From assembly GCA_022496805.1 (NCBI GenBank), contig CM040086.1, forward strand, positions 12,774,501 to 12,838,500: a DNA stretch of 64,000 bases. Direction: 5' to 3'. Every line of letters begins with the position of its first letter. The first letter of the stretch is position 1. Of the stretch, positions 11,303-21,968 are shown in pieces. The notes under the pieces were generated by a model. The model had not been told where the DNA came from, did not search any database, and saw nothing but the letters and a program-made list of their open reading frames with translations. Made by a program: the position numbers and the translations under genes. This DNA is from Pohlia nutans (taxonomy: Eukaryota > Streptophyta > Bryopsida > Bryales > Mniaceae).

Positions 11303-13713
11303 CATGGCTATCTCCAATAGTCGTGGTCCCCAAAAAGAATTAGAAACTACGGATATGCGTAGATTTCCATCGACTTAATGCAGCAACCAAGAAAGACCCG
11401 TACACCCTTCCGTTCACGGACGAGGTACTCAACGCAGTCATAGGCTATGAAGCCTACTCCTTCATCGACTGTTTCTCAGGCTACCACCAGGTACGGATCG
11501 ACCCGACCGACCGCCCCAAAACAGCGTTTATTACCGAATGGGGCGCGTATGTATGGGTCGTGATGCCGTTTGGATTGAAGAACGCCCCGCCTACCTACCA
11601 GCGCATCGTCAACCAGATCTTCAAAGAGTACCTGGGCGACTTCATGAAGCTATTCCTAGACGATTTCAGTGTCTACAGCGACATCGACTCCCACCTACCG
11701 AAGCTCAGACTAGTCTTTGACCGATGTCGACAGTACGGGGTAAGCCTCAATCCAGAAAAATGTATATTCTATGTTCCTTCTGGTGTAATTTTGGGCTACA
11801 TTGTAGGACGGGAAGGCAAGTTTCCGGATCCAAAGAAAATCCAGGCCCTAGTCGACATGCCATCACCAAAGGACGTTAAAGCCATTCAGACATTCAACGG
11901 CCTAGCCCAGTTCAACCGATGCTTCATCAAAAATTATGCTGCCATCATGGAACCCATCACCAAACTGACCAGGAAAGGCGAACCGTTCGACTGGACACCG
12001 GCGTGCGCAACTGCATATCAGACCATCAAGGATCGATACCTGACTGCACCAATCCTGATCGGAGTCGACTGGTCACTCGACTTCCACATACACACACACG
12101 CATCCGACATAGCAGTCGGGGCGATGCTAGCACAGAACCCGACCGGCAACATCGACCAGCCGATAGCCTACGCTTCTCCACTACTCAACAAAGCAAAGAA
12201 GAACTATACAACAACCGCGAAGGAAGCTCTTGCAATGGTGTACGCCATCAACAAATTCCGCCATTACCTCCTAGGTAATAAGTTCGTCTTCTATGTCGAC
12301 CACCTGGAGCTCCAGTACTTGATCAACAAACCCCAGGTATCGGGTCGACTGGCACGCTGGCTACTACTGTTTCTTGAATTCGACTTCACTGTGGTTTATA
12401 AACCAGGCAAAACACATGGAGTAGCCGACGCACTATCAAGAAATGAAGGGGCCGAGCCAGCCATAGGCATACCCGACCAGACAGTCGACGCACAACTATT
12501 TTCCACCGAACCCGACTCGCTACACTCGATAGTCGACTACTTGACTACCGGGACTTTTCCAACCCAAATGACGAAGGAGGCCCGCAAACGAATCGCTCAC
12601 AAAGCCATTCCGTACCAAGTACTCGACGGACAACTGTACCGACTCGGCAAGGACCAACAGCTCCAACTAGTCCTGACTGGCAGTCAGCCGACAACAATCC
12701 TCCAACAATTACACAAAGGCAACACGGGAGGACATTTTTCTCATGACATCATTGTCCGAAAAATACTAGACGCAGGCTACTGGTGGCCTACTCTACACCA
12801 AGACGCTGTACAGTACTGCCTGTCGTGTCATGAATGCCAGCTGACAGGCGGACTACCCAAGACAATCTCCTCGAAGCTCGTCACCCAACTACCCGCAGAA
12901 CCATTTATGAAATGGGGACTCAACTTCATCGGCCCCGTCAAGAAGACCCGACATACAGCCTGTTGATACATTTTGGTGGATACCGACTATGCCACCAAAT
13001 GGGTGGAGGCTAGAGCTCTCCGAGGAAACACCGCCAGGGAGACCGCGCAGTTCCTGTACGAGGCAATTCTCACCCGGTTTGGATGTCCACTCCACCTAGT
13101 AAGCGACCAAGGTACCCATTTTATCAATAGCACGGTGCACACTCTCACCGAGCATTTCTTACTCCGACACACGACTTCAACGACATACTATCCGCAAGGC
13201 AACGGCCAAGCCGAGTCGACCAACAAGGTCATAGTCCGAATGCTCCAAAAACTAGTCAACGAGAATCGAACCGACTGGGACTTACAGCTCCACACGGTCC
13301 TATTTGCTTACCGAACGGCATACAAAGTTAGCACAGGCCACACACCTTTCCAATTGGTATATGGTCTGACGCCATTGATGCCAACCGAATACATCATCCC
13401 GACCCAACGGTCGACATCGACTACCGACTTCACTCCCAGGCGAGTACTAGCAGCCCGAGCCGCCGAACTCGAGAAGTTAGACGAGACCCGACTGACAGCA
13501 GCCACCCACCACGGCGCACAACAATGGAACCGAGCCCAGTGGGCCCACACCCAAGGTCAGTCGACTCGATACAATGTAGGCGACTACGTCCTATGGCACC
13601 CGAAAGGGAAAAATGTCTATACCAGTAAACGTCGTAGCAAATGGTTCAGCCCATATCATGTCCAGTATACCCTCCCCAACAACAGTGTCCTCCTAGTCAG
13701 CATTCAACACTTT
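11303..13713 (+). pseudogene. pol: e2 reverse transcriptase, RNase H and integrase remnant
   Basis: RT motifs are clear: DCFSGYHQV, MPFGLKNAPPTYQ and the catalytic LFLDDFSVYS (about 11650-11680). RNase H follows (HASD near 12095 replaces the DASD of the other copies; EALAMVYAI). Integrase has the HHCC zinc site (GHFSHD ... CLSCHEC) and the DDE core (SDQGTHF, GQAESTNK). Stops are TAG at 11341 and TGA at 12964. The first catalytic Asp of integrase is Asn here (GLNFIGP; GLDFIGP in e3 and e4). The frame runs directly into the LTR at 13714. Confidence 0.9.
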
Positions 13714-14255
13714 TGTTAACCGAATATTAGTTGATATTCCCTTAGGCTAAGAGTAGGCTAGTCTATACCCGGCAGGAATAGACCCAGCAGGAGACACGTG
13801 GCAGTACAGGCCGGTACAGACTGGTCGACCCGACTTTTACGGTCGACCAGACTGACACACTGTCAGACTAGTCTCCTATATGTACCTTCACTCTCTTCGA
13901 GAGAGTTGTTGCTATACCATTTGTACATCTTTTTGGCAGCCTCAGTTGTATTTCATTCTTGTCTTAAGCTCTTATTGTGCGCACTAGTATGTTAGACTAC
14001 TGCTATTAGACTACCGCTGTTTCCTGCTCTTGAATCATTCCTTGTGGTTGTATCTGGGATAGTTGCAGTAGTCTGTGGGTATGCAGGAGTCGACTTACTA
14101 GCATACTGGTGCCTTTCCTTAGTCGACAGTTCATTCTTCATAGTAGAAACCTCTTACTACTTCTCTCAATCTCTAGAAACTAGTCTAGAGTGGAATAGTC
14201 TTGGGCGGAGTAGCTTCATTCGTTTAAGGTCGGTTCCTAGAAAACCCCCTTAACA
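13714..14255 (+). repeat. e3 5' LTR (family A)
   Basis: A 542-base repeat with TGTTA...TAACA ends, matched by the LTRs of e4 and e5 at the same length. The short open frames inside it recur in every LTR copy and look incidental. Confidence 0.92.
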
Positions 14256-14720
14256 TTTGGCGACCATGCAAAGTTCAGCTCAGACGCTAGTCTTTCTGTT
14301 GGGCTAGTCAGATCCTGATCTAGATCTAGATCCAGATCCAAATCCTGGTCGATCCAGATCTTGATCCTCGTCGATCCTATCACCTATCGCTAAGGCGCTA
14401 TACGTCCCTAGGAAACAGCAGCCATCTGCTTCCTACACGTAAATCACATGTCTTGAGAAAAATCCAGAGCCCGAGTAGCCGAAAGGTGCCTCGGAGATCA
14501 GTCTGTGTAACAGTCGACCAGGGTAGTCAACAGTCGATAAAGGCTACTGACCAAGAATCTGTAGGAGCAGTCTGTGAACAAGGCTTACGGTGCCACAGAG
14601 CAACCGACTAGGCCAGCACAAAAGACTAGCCAAACGGATCTCAGAGCCTGACCTACCTAGCAGAAGTCGGATCTAAATCCCAGATCCAGATCTAGATCCG
14701 ATAACTGCCGCGTCGCTAGT
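14256..14720 (+). other. e3 primer-binding site and leader
   Basis: The leader begins with the same TTTGGCGACCATGC primer-binding site as e2 and e4. It contains AGATCT/AGATCC repeats (about 14310-14360 and 14680-14700) and TCGAC words. No gene is seen before the ATG at 14721. Confidence 0.75.
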
Positions 14721-17700
14721 ATGGAACGACCGCGTACACGAGCTACCGGTTCTCCCTTAGCAGTCGAAGTCACTGCCGACCAGCTCTCTAACCCACGTTT
14801 TCATAGAGAATGGCGAAATTTACAGTCGGAGATCGTCCCACCGACAGTAGTCCATGAGACTACCACGGGAATAGATCCCCGACCAACATACGAGATTCGA
14901 AGGCAAGTCGCAGCATCGACTTCTACCGACCCGTCTTTACAACACTACATGGAGTTCACGCAGGGAAGGATGAATACCCCGGAAGGCACCATTTTTCACG
15001 AAACTTCGGTACCAATGAGACGCGGCATCCCAGACATGCCCATCCGACCCCTGGCGATTCTACCAACCATGTACACCACGAATCATCAGACCCGCCCGAC
15101 AGTGGCGTTTCAGACAAGGTCGAACCCGACTTCTCCACGAAGGCTCCTGGACGACCCGCTCGACTTACCGGAACGACCTTCCAGTGCGCATCAACGACTA
15201 GTAAGGTACGCTACCGAACCTCCCATCATTTCATATCAACGACAGTTAGAAATAGACCAACTACGTCGTAATAGGGATGAATTGGACTCCCAACTGGCCG
15301 ATCTTTTGTCTAGCCAGAACCCGACACCTGAGCAACTACACTCGGAATCGCAACCAGGTCGACCGGACCAGTCGCCTACATTTCGCCAGGAACCCAGTTC
15401 TCCTGGTCAAATGAATAGTCGACCCGGATCACCAGGTACCGACAACCCATACTCGACCGGCATAGACGACTTTGATAATGACTTAGTCGATAGGATCAGA
15501 CAGATCTATCACTCCAACCAACCAGTCGACCAAGTTGTTACTCGACCCAGTCTCCCGAATATTCGCACTCACATTCATGAGCCAAATATTCTATACATAG
15601 ATCAGCCGAGGGTCACCCACACTACAACACCCAGAGTGTCGACCCCTCGGACTAGTCTACCACCTAGTTACCCAACTCAACCAGCGATAGGCATTCCTAT
15701 AATGCAACCTATCAATCAACCATCGTTTTCACAGACGCATAATAGGCCCATGCCACAAAACCCATACAACCGACCGGTAGCCTCCCAGCCACCAGCCCTA
15801 CCGACTGTGAACCAGTACCAACCCACCGTACCTAGGTGTACATCTTGTGGCGACTATGGTCATTTTCTCGACCAATGTGCACTATACAACCCTCGGTGGA
15901 TAGGCTATTCGGCACCTACAGCTCAGACGCAGCAGCAGCCTCCCTACCCAGCAGCTACACTCCCGACTCGGACGACTGCTCGGAAACCGGTAGCGATGCC
16001 TACCTACAAGGAAGGTAAGTGTGCCATTACGCATGTCCATCGATTCCTCAATGCCCTTACGTTGAATGGCGAAACCGACTCGACTATTACTATAGCGTTG
16101 TTCTGAAATTCCCTAGTCGATGCTGCTAACTATAATTGGTTCTCGACTCAACGGACGTCATACCCACACCAAAACTTACATGAAATCCTTGATGCCTTCA
16201 AACATCGCTACCAGGATATCGACAATGATGACCAGGCATACCTACATTTCCGCTGTATGAAACAGGATGCCAAAGAGTCGGTTGACGATTACTATGAACG
16301 GATGATGAAACTAGCCAGCCAATTTGAGGTCCTTCCGGCTGATAATTTCCTACTAAGCAATTTCCGAGCTGGTTTGCTGAAGTATCTGCAGGTAGCCACA
16401 GTCGGACTACCAAGATCGACACTAGCCCAGGCCAAGAAATCGGCTAAGCTTGCAGAAAGCGGACTACCTAAGGAACCCGACTCGACTACTACCGAGCGGC
16501 CCGAGACTACAAAACGAGCATTTTGCAACCGATGCAAGAAGCCAGGCCATTTCGAACGCGATTGCTGGCTCAATCCGGAGAGCGAGATTGGATATAGGCG
16601 CGCGGCGGCTAATAGGACGGCGCCAGTAGCAGCAGCAACACCAGTGTCAACTACCGCGGAATCAAGGAGTCGACCACCGCGAGATAGCACACCACGACGG
16701 ATATTCCCTTGCTCTCTGTGCAAAACATTGGACCACCCGACACACTTGTGTCCCCTACTGAAGGATCCGAAGGTCGTCCAATTCCTTAATCAGCAGATAG
16801 AGACCAAGCCCCACACATCGTCAGTGGTCATTGAAGAACTACCGAACACCTCGGTTGGTGTCCTAACGGTCGCAGCAATTACAAGAAGCCAGTCGACTAC
16901 CGACCAACCGACTCCTGACAGAACCACAGAGAAGACCGACTGGACTGCCCAAGAACAACTACGTGATCAAATGATGCAGGAAGTTCGTCAACTCCAAGCC
17001 GAGTTGGAAACAACCACTTCCACTGAAGACCCAAAGACGACTGAGGACTCGTCCTCACTCGACTGGGACGCGGAGGCATTACCGCAACAAACGATCACCC
17101 TTCAAGACGACCGAGACCAACCGACTCCAGCCACAGTCGACCAAGGCAGCGTCGCATTCGGCGCCGTCCAGCAGCAGATCCTCGATCAACTCCAAGACTG
17201 CAAATTACAGGTTTCCATTCGTGACTTACTACATTATCACCGACCCTCACCAAACTGGTTAGGGATCCACTGACGCATTCAGACCCAGAGTCGACTCAAG
17301 CGTTACCCCACTCGACTTCAGAGGAGGTGACGATCGTTGCTGCAGCAGTCATCGACAAACACATGCCAGTCATCACAGTATCAGTCGGTAAAAATATGGT
17401 CGACGACGTTCTAATCGATGGCGGCTCCGGCGTCAATGTGATCACCGAAGATGAACGTCGACGGTTGGGGCTAGCCAAACCGTCACCCGCACCATTCAAC
17501 CTCAAGATGGCTAATGGCACCATAGCACGACCCAAAGGATTGATCAGGGATGTCAAAATTCACATTCATGGCATCCCCTACATAGTCACGCTTATAGTCA
17601 TCGACTGCTCGACAGTCCAGTCAGACTACCGGTTATTATTAGGTCGACCCTGGCTTCGACATGCCAAAGTCATACACGACTGGGGCAACAATGAAGTGCA

Positions 17701-18055
17701 GATCATGGGAAATGGCACAGTCAAGACCGTCAAGATAAATCAACAGTTAGGATACGAGGCAGTTACACCACATGCGCTAGTCTGTTACAACTTCGCGGAA
17801 GGAATCACCGATGAAGAGGAGGAAATTTTGATGGCCTCCGACCCGACCCTCCACACAATGGGCACAATCGACTGGAACCACCTAGCTACCGAGTCGACAG
17901 TCGACCAGTCTGGAACGGAACCGACTTCGACAACCAGTATCCCTGGGCACCAAGGGATTCAACATAGACCAGGAACAATGTTAGTTGACGAGACACCTAT
18001 ACAAGACAAGCTGCGATTCATGGACATTGCCCATTGGAATCACAATGAGGAGGAT
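14721..18055 (+). pseudogene. gag: e3 gag-protease, broken
   Basis: The ATG at 14721 starts gag. A CCHC knuckle (about 15836-15877) lies before the capsid-like domain (about 15990-16330); two more follow it, CNRCKKPGHFERDC (about 16530) and CSLCKTLDHPTHLC (about 16711). The protease core LIDGGSGVNVI is at about 17412-17445. A GGA to TGA stop ends the first segment at 16104-16106. A one-base deletion near 17232, compared with e2, shifts the frame so that the protease is read in another frame. C2 interrupts the linker before RT at 18056, with AGGAT duplicated. Confidence 0.9.
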
Positions 18056-21000
18056 TGTCGTAGCACGTGATACCGGATATTCCCCTAGAACGCGCTTTTT
18101 CGTATTAAGAGCGCTCGTAGAGGTGATTTCCGGGTTATCGTTCCGCGGAGACTCTGTGAAGTGGAAAGCTTCCGGAGATGGTCCCGGACTGGTGATCTCA
18201 CTCTCTCTCTATCACCAGCTGAATTCCTTTTTCCTACCAAACCGGGTCTCCTCCCACTGACTGACCCGGTTACAACTAGATCCGGTTTTCGTCCGAGTTG
18301 GGAATTTATCCAACCGTACTCTGTCCGGTTTATCAAGACAACTCAAACTGGTTTATGTTTAACCTCTGTTTTCCTTCAGAGGGTTCTCCATTCACATTAG
18401 TGGTGCTGGATTGAAAGACACACCTCTCCCTACTGATTTAAGTGATGGGAAATTCACTACCTTATGGTTATCTTAACAAAAACTCCAAAATCCGGGTACT
18501 TACCGTACTACCCTTTCAACTGCTAGTTTTATCCAACCGGCAGCCGTGTCACACAAGAGCAATCCGGTTTCCCCTTTCTCCCACTTACTACAACGACTTA
18601 CTAACCGGACTGGTCAGTATCCGGGGAATCCGAAACTAGGATTTCAGTAATCCTCGCGCCCTGCTTTACTCCCGTGATCTCGTACTTCCCCTCGCCTGGA
18701 CCTTCCTAGTGCTGGCACCTCAACCGGACTACTCGTCCAGGAGTTCTGAGCAATCCGGAGTACCCCCTCCTGCCTAATCAGCCACTACCCCGGATTACCT
18801 AGCGTAAGGAACTTAGAGACCACTCTTTCAAGCAGTCCTCAAATCACCCAAAAACCACATTCAGACGTCACACCCGAATCACTCGAGAACCCGGACTACC
18901 TACCCGGTTACCAAGGGACTCTTGACTGCTGTACCCTTCCACAAACAACCCCACAGCACATACACAAATTTTGGATAATGCTCTACAGTAGTTTGATTTC
19001 AGGGAAACAGTAATACAAGAAGACCCCAAGAATGCCAAGCATTCCTGGGCAAGTAGTGGCCCTCGGCCATCGAACCGGATTTCCCGCCCCGATCCTACAA
19101 ACCCGTGATCCGGAAATCAAGGGAAATCTCATCCAAAAGATCTCCATCACATCCTACTCCAAAAACGCCTAACCTACCATGACAAGGTCCTATTCACAAG
19201 CGGGCTTAGTTTGCCAAGCCTAAATGCCTACTCCCTAGCCTGATCCAGTTCACACCGCACTCCGGATCCTATTGGTCTTCATATTCTTCCGGTTCACTGA
19301 CCCTGTCACCCTCCGAACTCCCGTCCTCTTCCTGGTTGGATTCCGGAGAAGAATCCTCCTTCTTCTTGGACCGGAGCTCCCGAACTTCCTCCTGATCACT
19401 GTCCTCCTCGGACTCCGATTGACTCCCGTCCGGTTCGTCCTCCTGGGTCTCAAGTTCCTCCGGTTTGCCCGCGTCCACTTCGCATTCCTTTGGCCCACCG
19501 GCATCCGTCCTGTCTTCCTGGCCACCGACATCAGGCTGGCCGTCTACCTCCTGGTCTTCCCCGGGTCCTAACTTCCTGCCCGGGTTGGTTTCGATTCCTG
19601 CCAAATCAGCAGCCTGGTCTGCCAATTTAGCCAGACTGGCCTCCGATAGGTCCCCTCCGGTACTGGCACCCGGATTTCCCCGTGGCATACTCACCACCGG
19701 ACTCGCGGCTGGTCTTGAAGTCTGTTCCGGAGTGGATTGGCCTCCAGCCATCATCCTATCCATCTCCCCCATCCTGGGTGCATCCTGCGATACATGGAAC
19801 GCGGCCAACAAATCACTACTGGCTAAAGGTGCATTCATACCTCTCGGATTTGCCACCCTCTCCTCCGGTTCGGACCCGGATGGAAATCTTGCTTGACGCT
19901 CCGCCAGCGGTTTCCGGAATTCCACCAATCCTGCCTCGACCCTTGCGGCGTACTTCTTTACCACGTTCGTCACTCGGGCGGCGTCGTCTAATCCGGCTTC
20001 GTCCATCCTTTCCCGGTACAACCGGGCCTCTGTCTGGGCCTCCCCATCCGGTCTGAACAGTGACGTGAGGAGCTGGTAAGTGGGCAACTCCTGCTCCTTC
20101 AGAGTCCGGATCTCATCCTGTTGCCTTACCAATGCCAAACTCCTTTCCAAAGCTTCCCTCCGGAGCTTGTCTACTTCATTCCTCATTCTCCGGACGATCT
20201 CCGGGTACCTCTCCACCTGTGTACTCTGGATGACACGCCCGACTTCCTTCATTGAAGTGCAGATGGTGCGGTATTTACCTTCCATTGTCTCTAAGGCTTC
20301 CCGGACTGGTTTGAAGAAGTCCTCCGATTCTGCATTCCGAGGAGCTCGCTCATAGGTCCGGGTCTCCTCCGGATACTCCTCTTCGTCCCACACCGGTTTC
20401 GATTCTCGCACCTTCTTAGTTTTCACCCGGACGTTACTCTGTCGTCCGCTCGACTCCGGTTTCCTCTTCCTCCGGCTATCCACCGGTGTCACCTTCCTGT
20501 GTCTCTTCCTCGGAAGTATCCTAACTCCGGTCACGATCGTGTCCTGGTCCTCATCCTCTTCTTCTTCTTCTTCCTCCTCCTCCGGAGTCCCCCTCCGGTG
20601 TCTTTTCACCTGCCCTCTGGATGGCGTCTCCTGGTCCGGTTCCGATTCGTCTGGAGTCTCCTGGAGTTTCTTGAGTTGGCCTCGGGTGCGCGCCCTGAAA
20701 TGGCCCGTTCTCACCGGTGTCTTCTGACCCGGTCCCTCCTCTTCTGCTCGGGTCTCAGAGGGCTCCGGTTGGCCTTCCTCTATATCCGGAGTGACCGCTG
20801 CTTCGTCCGCTCTTCTTCCTTCCTGCTCTTCCCGTTCTTCTTCGTCCGGGCTGTCTTCGTCCTCGCTCTCATCCGGACTCCCTTCTCTGACCCTTGGCGG
20901 CGTCCGGTCCATGATCCTCCGGCTGTTCTCCCATTGCTCTCTCTCCTTAGCCTGGAGACATCCGTGCTTGTCATACAAGTGAAACAGGAAAGGGGTTAGA

Positions 21001-21963
21001 GGACATCCCTTCTTGCTTCCGAGTTTGCGCGCTTCCCGTTCCACCACCTCGTCCACAATGAGTCCCCATCCGGTCTTCCGGGTTTTGAAGTAGGCCCCGT
21101 AAATGGTCCTCGTTAGCTTGATCGTGCAGGTGGTGGGTTTGTCCGGACTCAAAATAGGCACCAGAAACCGCAGCAGGCGCCTCTCCCGGTCGTCTATGCA
21201 ATCCTGCACCCGGAATCTGTTCTTCTCTGAGACCGGTTGAGAAAACCTTGCCTTCAACCATTCGTAATCCTGCTTGGTCTTGTCGTATCCCAACAGGCTG
21301 TCGGGGAAGTTGTATGTCACGCACCAGTGTTCCGAAGTCCACTTCTTCCACTGTCCCCGGATTTCGCTGTCCCGGAATTCCGCCGGTACAGGTTTTCCAC
21401 CTAACTCCTGCAACATCGTATCACTGTGGAGTTCCCACGGTAGGTACAGAAATTCCTCACAACCCATTTTTCGCAAATCCTTCCGCAGCTGCTCCCTGTG
21501 GCCCGCATCGGTCGGAGCAACCAAAACTTCCTTCCCTCGGTTTCGCGCTCTCCGCCTAAACTCCCGGAACACTTGCTCGCCACCCGGTCGCTCTCCCTGC
21601 TCTCTCACAACATCCGGAAACACAAAACTCTGGTGCACGGGTGGACTGGAAACACTATGCGAAAATGAACAGTGAACCGCCCTAATTAAAGCCGCCCATT
21701 TCAAGGCGTGAAAGGTGGCCGGGTCCATTCCTGACCCGTCCATCCTCTACCCAGTTTCCAATACGGAAACCGTGTCCAGTCCGGACATCTATCGTCGAAA
21801 CCGGACCCTAGCAATGATTCTACCACTCGTGTGAGTGCCTCCTCTACATAAATAACTAAATGTGCCATTATGGTCACTCCCACACTCATTTATGGAGATT
21901 CAGACTACTCCTAGCTACTCTAAAACCCTAACTCTCTCCTTCTAGGTTAAACGAGGTTTGACA
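18056..21963 (-). mobile_element. C2: 3.9-kb TG...CA element with antisense ORF, inserted in e3
   Basis: The left end TGTCGTAGCACGTG and right end GGTTTGACA match C1. The 5-bp duplication is AGGAT (18051-18055 and 21964-21968), and e3's frame rejoins when it is skipped. It is longer than C1 because it keeps the N-terminal coding region. No long terminal repeats, RT or known transposase are present. The 18056-19268 stretch is gene-free. The right end has a TATA-like ATAAATAA (about 21848) on the + strand. A large solo LTR or LTR-derived carrier element is the working guess. Confidence 0.82.
19269..21743 (-). CDS. C2 antisense protein: globular domain, acidic linker, coiled coil
   Basis: An 824-residue frame begins with ATG at 21743. 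Residues about 60-270 form a globular region (FLYLPWELHSDTML, RRLLRFLVPILSPD, KKGCPLTPFLFHLYDKHG) that resembles extra ORFs of plant retrotransposons. Residues about 275-470 are low-complexity Glu/Asp/Arg-rich with basic KR clusters. A coiled coil follows (about 500-570), then the LFRPDGEAQTEARLY block shared with C1, and a Glu/Asp/Ser-rich C-terminal tail. A short overlapping ORF at 21889-21701 holds an ALTRVV segment that C1 reads in frame with the rest, so the true N-terminus may involve a frameshift or splice. The frame is intact over 2.4 kb, unlike the host element. Function unknown. Confidence 0.65.
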   Translation of the reverse strand: MDGSGMDPATFHALKWAALIRAVHCSFSHSVSSPPVHQSFVFPDVVREQGERPGGEQVFREFRRRARNRGKEVLVAPTDAGHREQLRKDLRKMGCEEFLYLPWELHSDTMLQELGGKPVPAEFRDSEIRGQWKKWTSEHWCVTYNFPDSLLGYDKTKQDYEWLKARFSQPVSEKNRFRVQDCIDDRERRLLRFLVPILSPDKPTTCTIKLTRTIYGAYFKTRKTGWGLIVDEVVEREARKLGSKKGCPLTPFLFHLYDKHGCLQAKEREQWENSRRIMDRTPPRVREGSPDESEDEDSPDEEEREEQEGRRADEAAVTPDIEEGQPEPSETRAEEEGPGQKTPVRTGHFRARTRGQLKKLQETPDESEPDQETPSRGQVKRHRRGTPEEEEEEEEEDEDQDTIVTGVRILPRKRHRKVTPVDSRRKRKPESSGRQSNVRVKTKKVRESKPVWDEEEYPEETRTYERAPRNAESEDFFKPVREALETMEGKYRTICTSMKEVGRVIQSTQVERYPEIVRRMRNEVDKLRREALERSLALVRQQDEIRTLKEQELPTYQLLTSLFRPDGEAQTEARLYRERMDEAGLDDAARVTNVVKKYAARVEAGLVEFRKPLAERQARFPSGSEPEERVANPRGMNAPLASSDLLAAFHVSQDAPRMGEMDRMMAGGQSTPEQTSRPAASPVVSMPRGNPGASTGGDLSEASLAKLADQAADLAGIETNPGRKLGPGEDQEVDGQPDVGGQEDRTDAGGPKECEVDAGKPEELETQEDEPDGSQSESEEDSDQEEVRELRSKKKEDSSPESNQEEDGSSEGDRVSEPEEYEDQ

Positions 21964-21968
21964 AGGAT

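Larger units (their letters stand above)
3468..13713 (+). mobile_element. e2: family A Ty3 retrotransposon, broken, with two nested insertions
   Basis: The element has LTR sequence (3468-3930), PBS, leader, gag, protease, RT, RNase H and integrase in Ty3 order. C1 interrupts gag (TSD GTCGG) and solo LTR D interrupts the start of RT (TSD CATGG). The integrase stops exactly where the next LTR begins at 13714, so the end of integrase, ORF3 and the polypurine tract are missing. In-frame stops lie at 4702, 4831, 5590, 9069, 11341 and 12964. The copy cannot make its own proteins. Confidence 0.9.

Noticed and set aside
13798..13995. 65-codon open frame repeated in every family A LTR (also at 3472, 28096, 38328, 48667, 60521)
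   Set aside because: It starts at GTG, not ATG, and recurs only because the LTR recurs. It has no protein-like features.
18056..21963. C elements as ordinary cut-and-paste DNA transposons
   Set aside because: Only a 4-bp inverted match (TGTC/GACA) at the ends, 5-bp duplications, and no DDE transposase signature in the protein. Not excluded, but less likely than an LTR-derived element.
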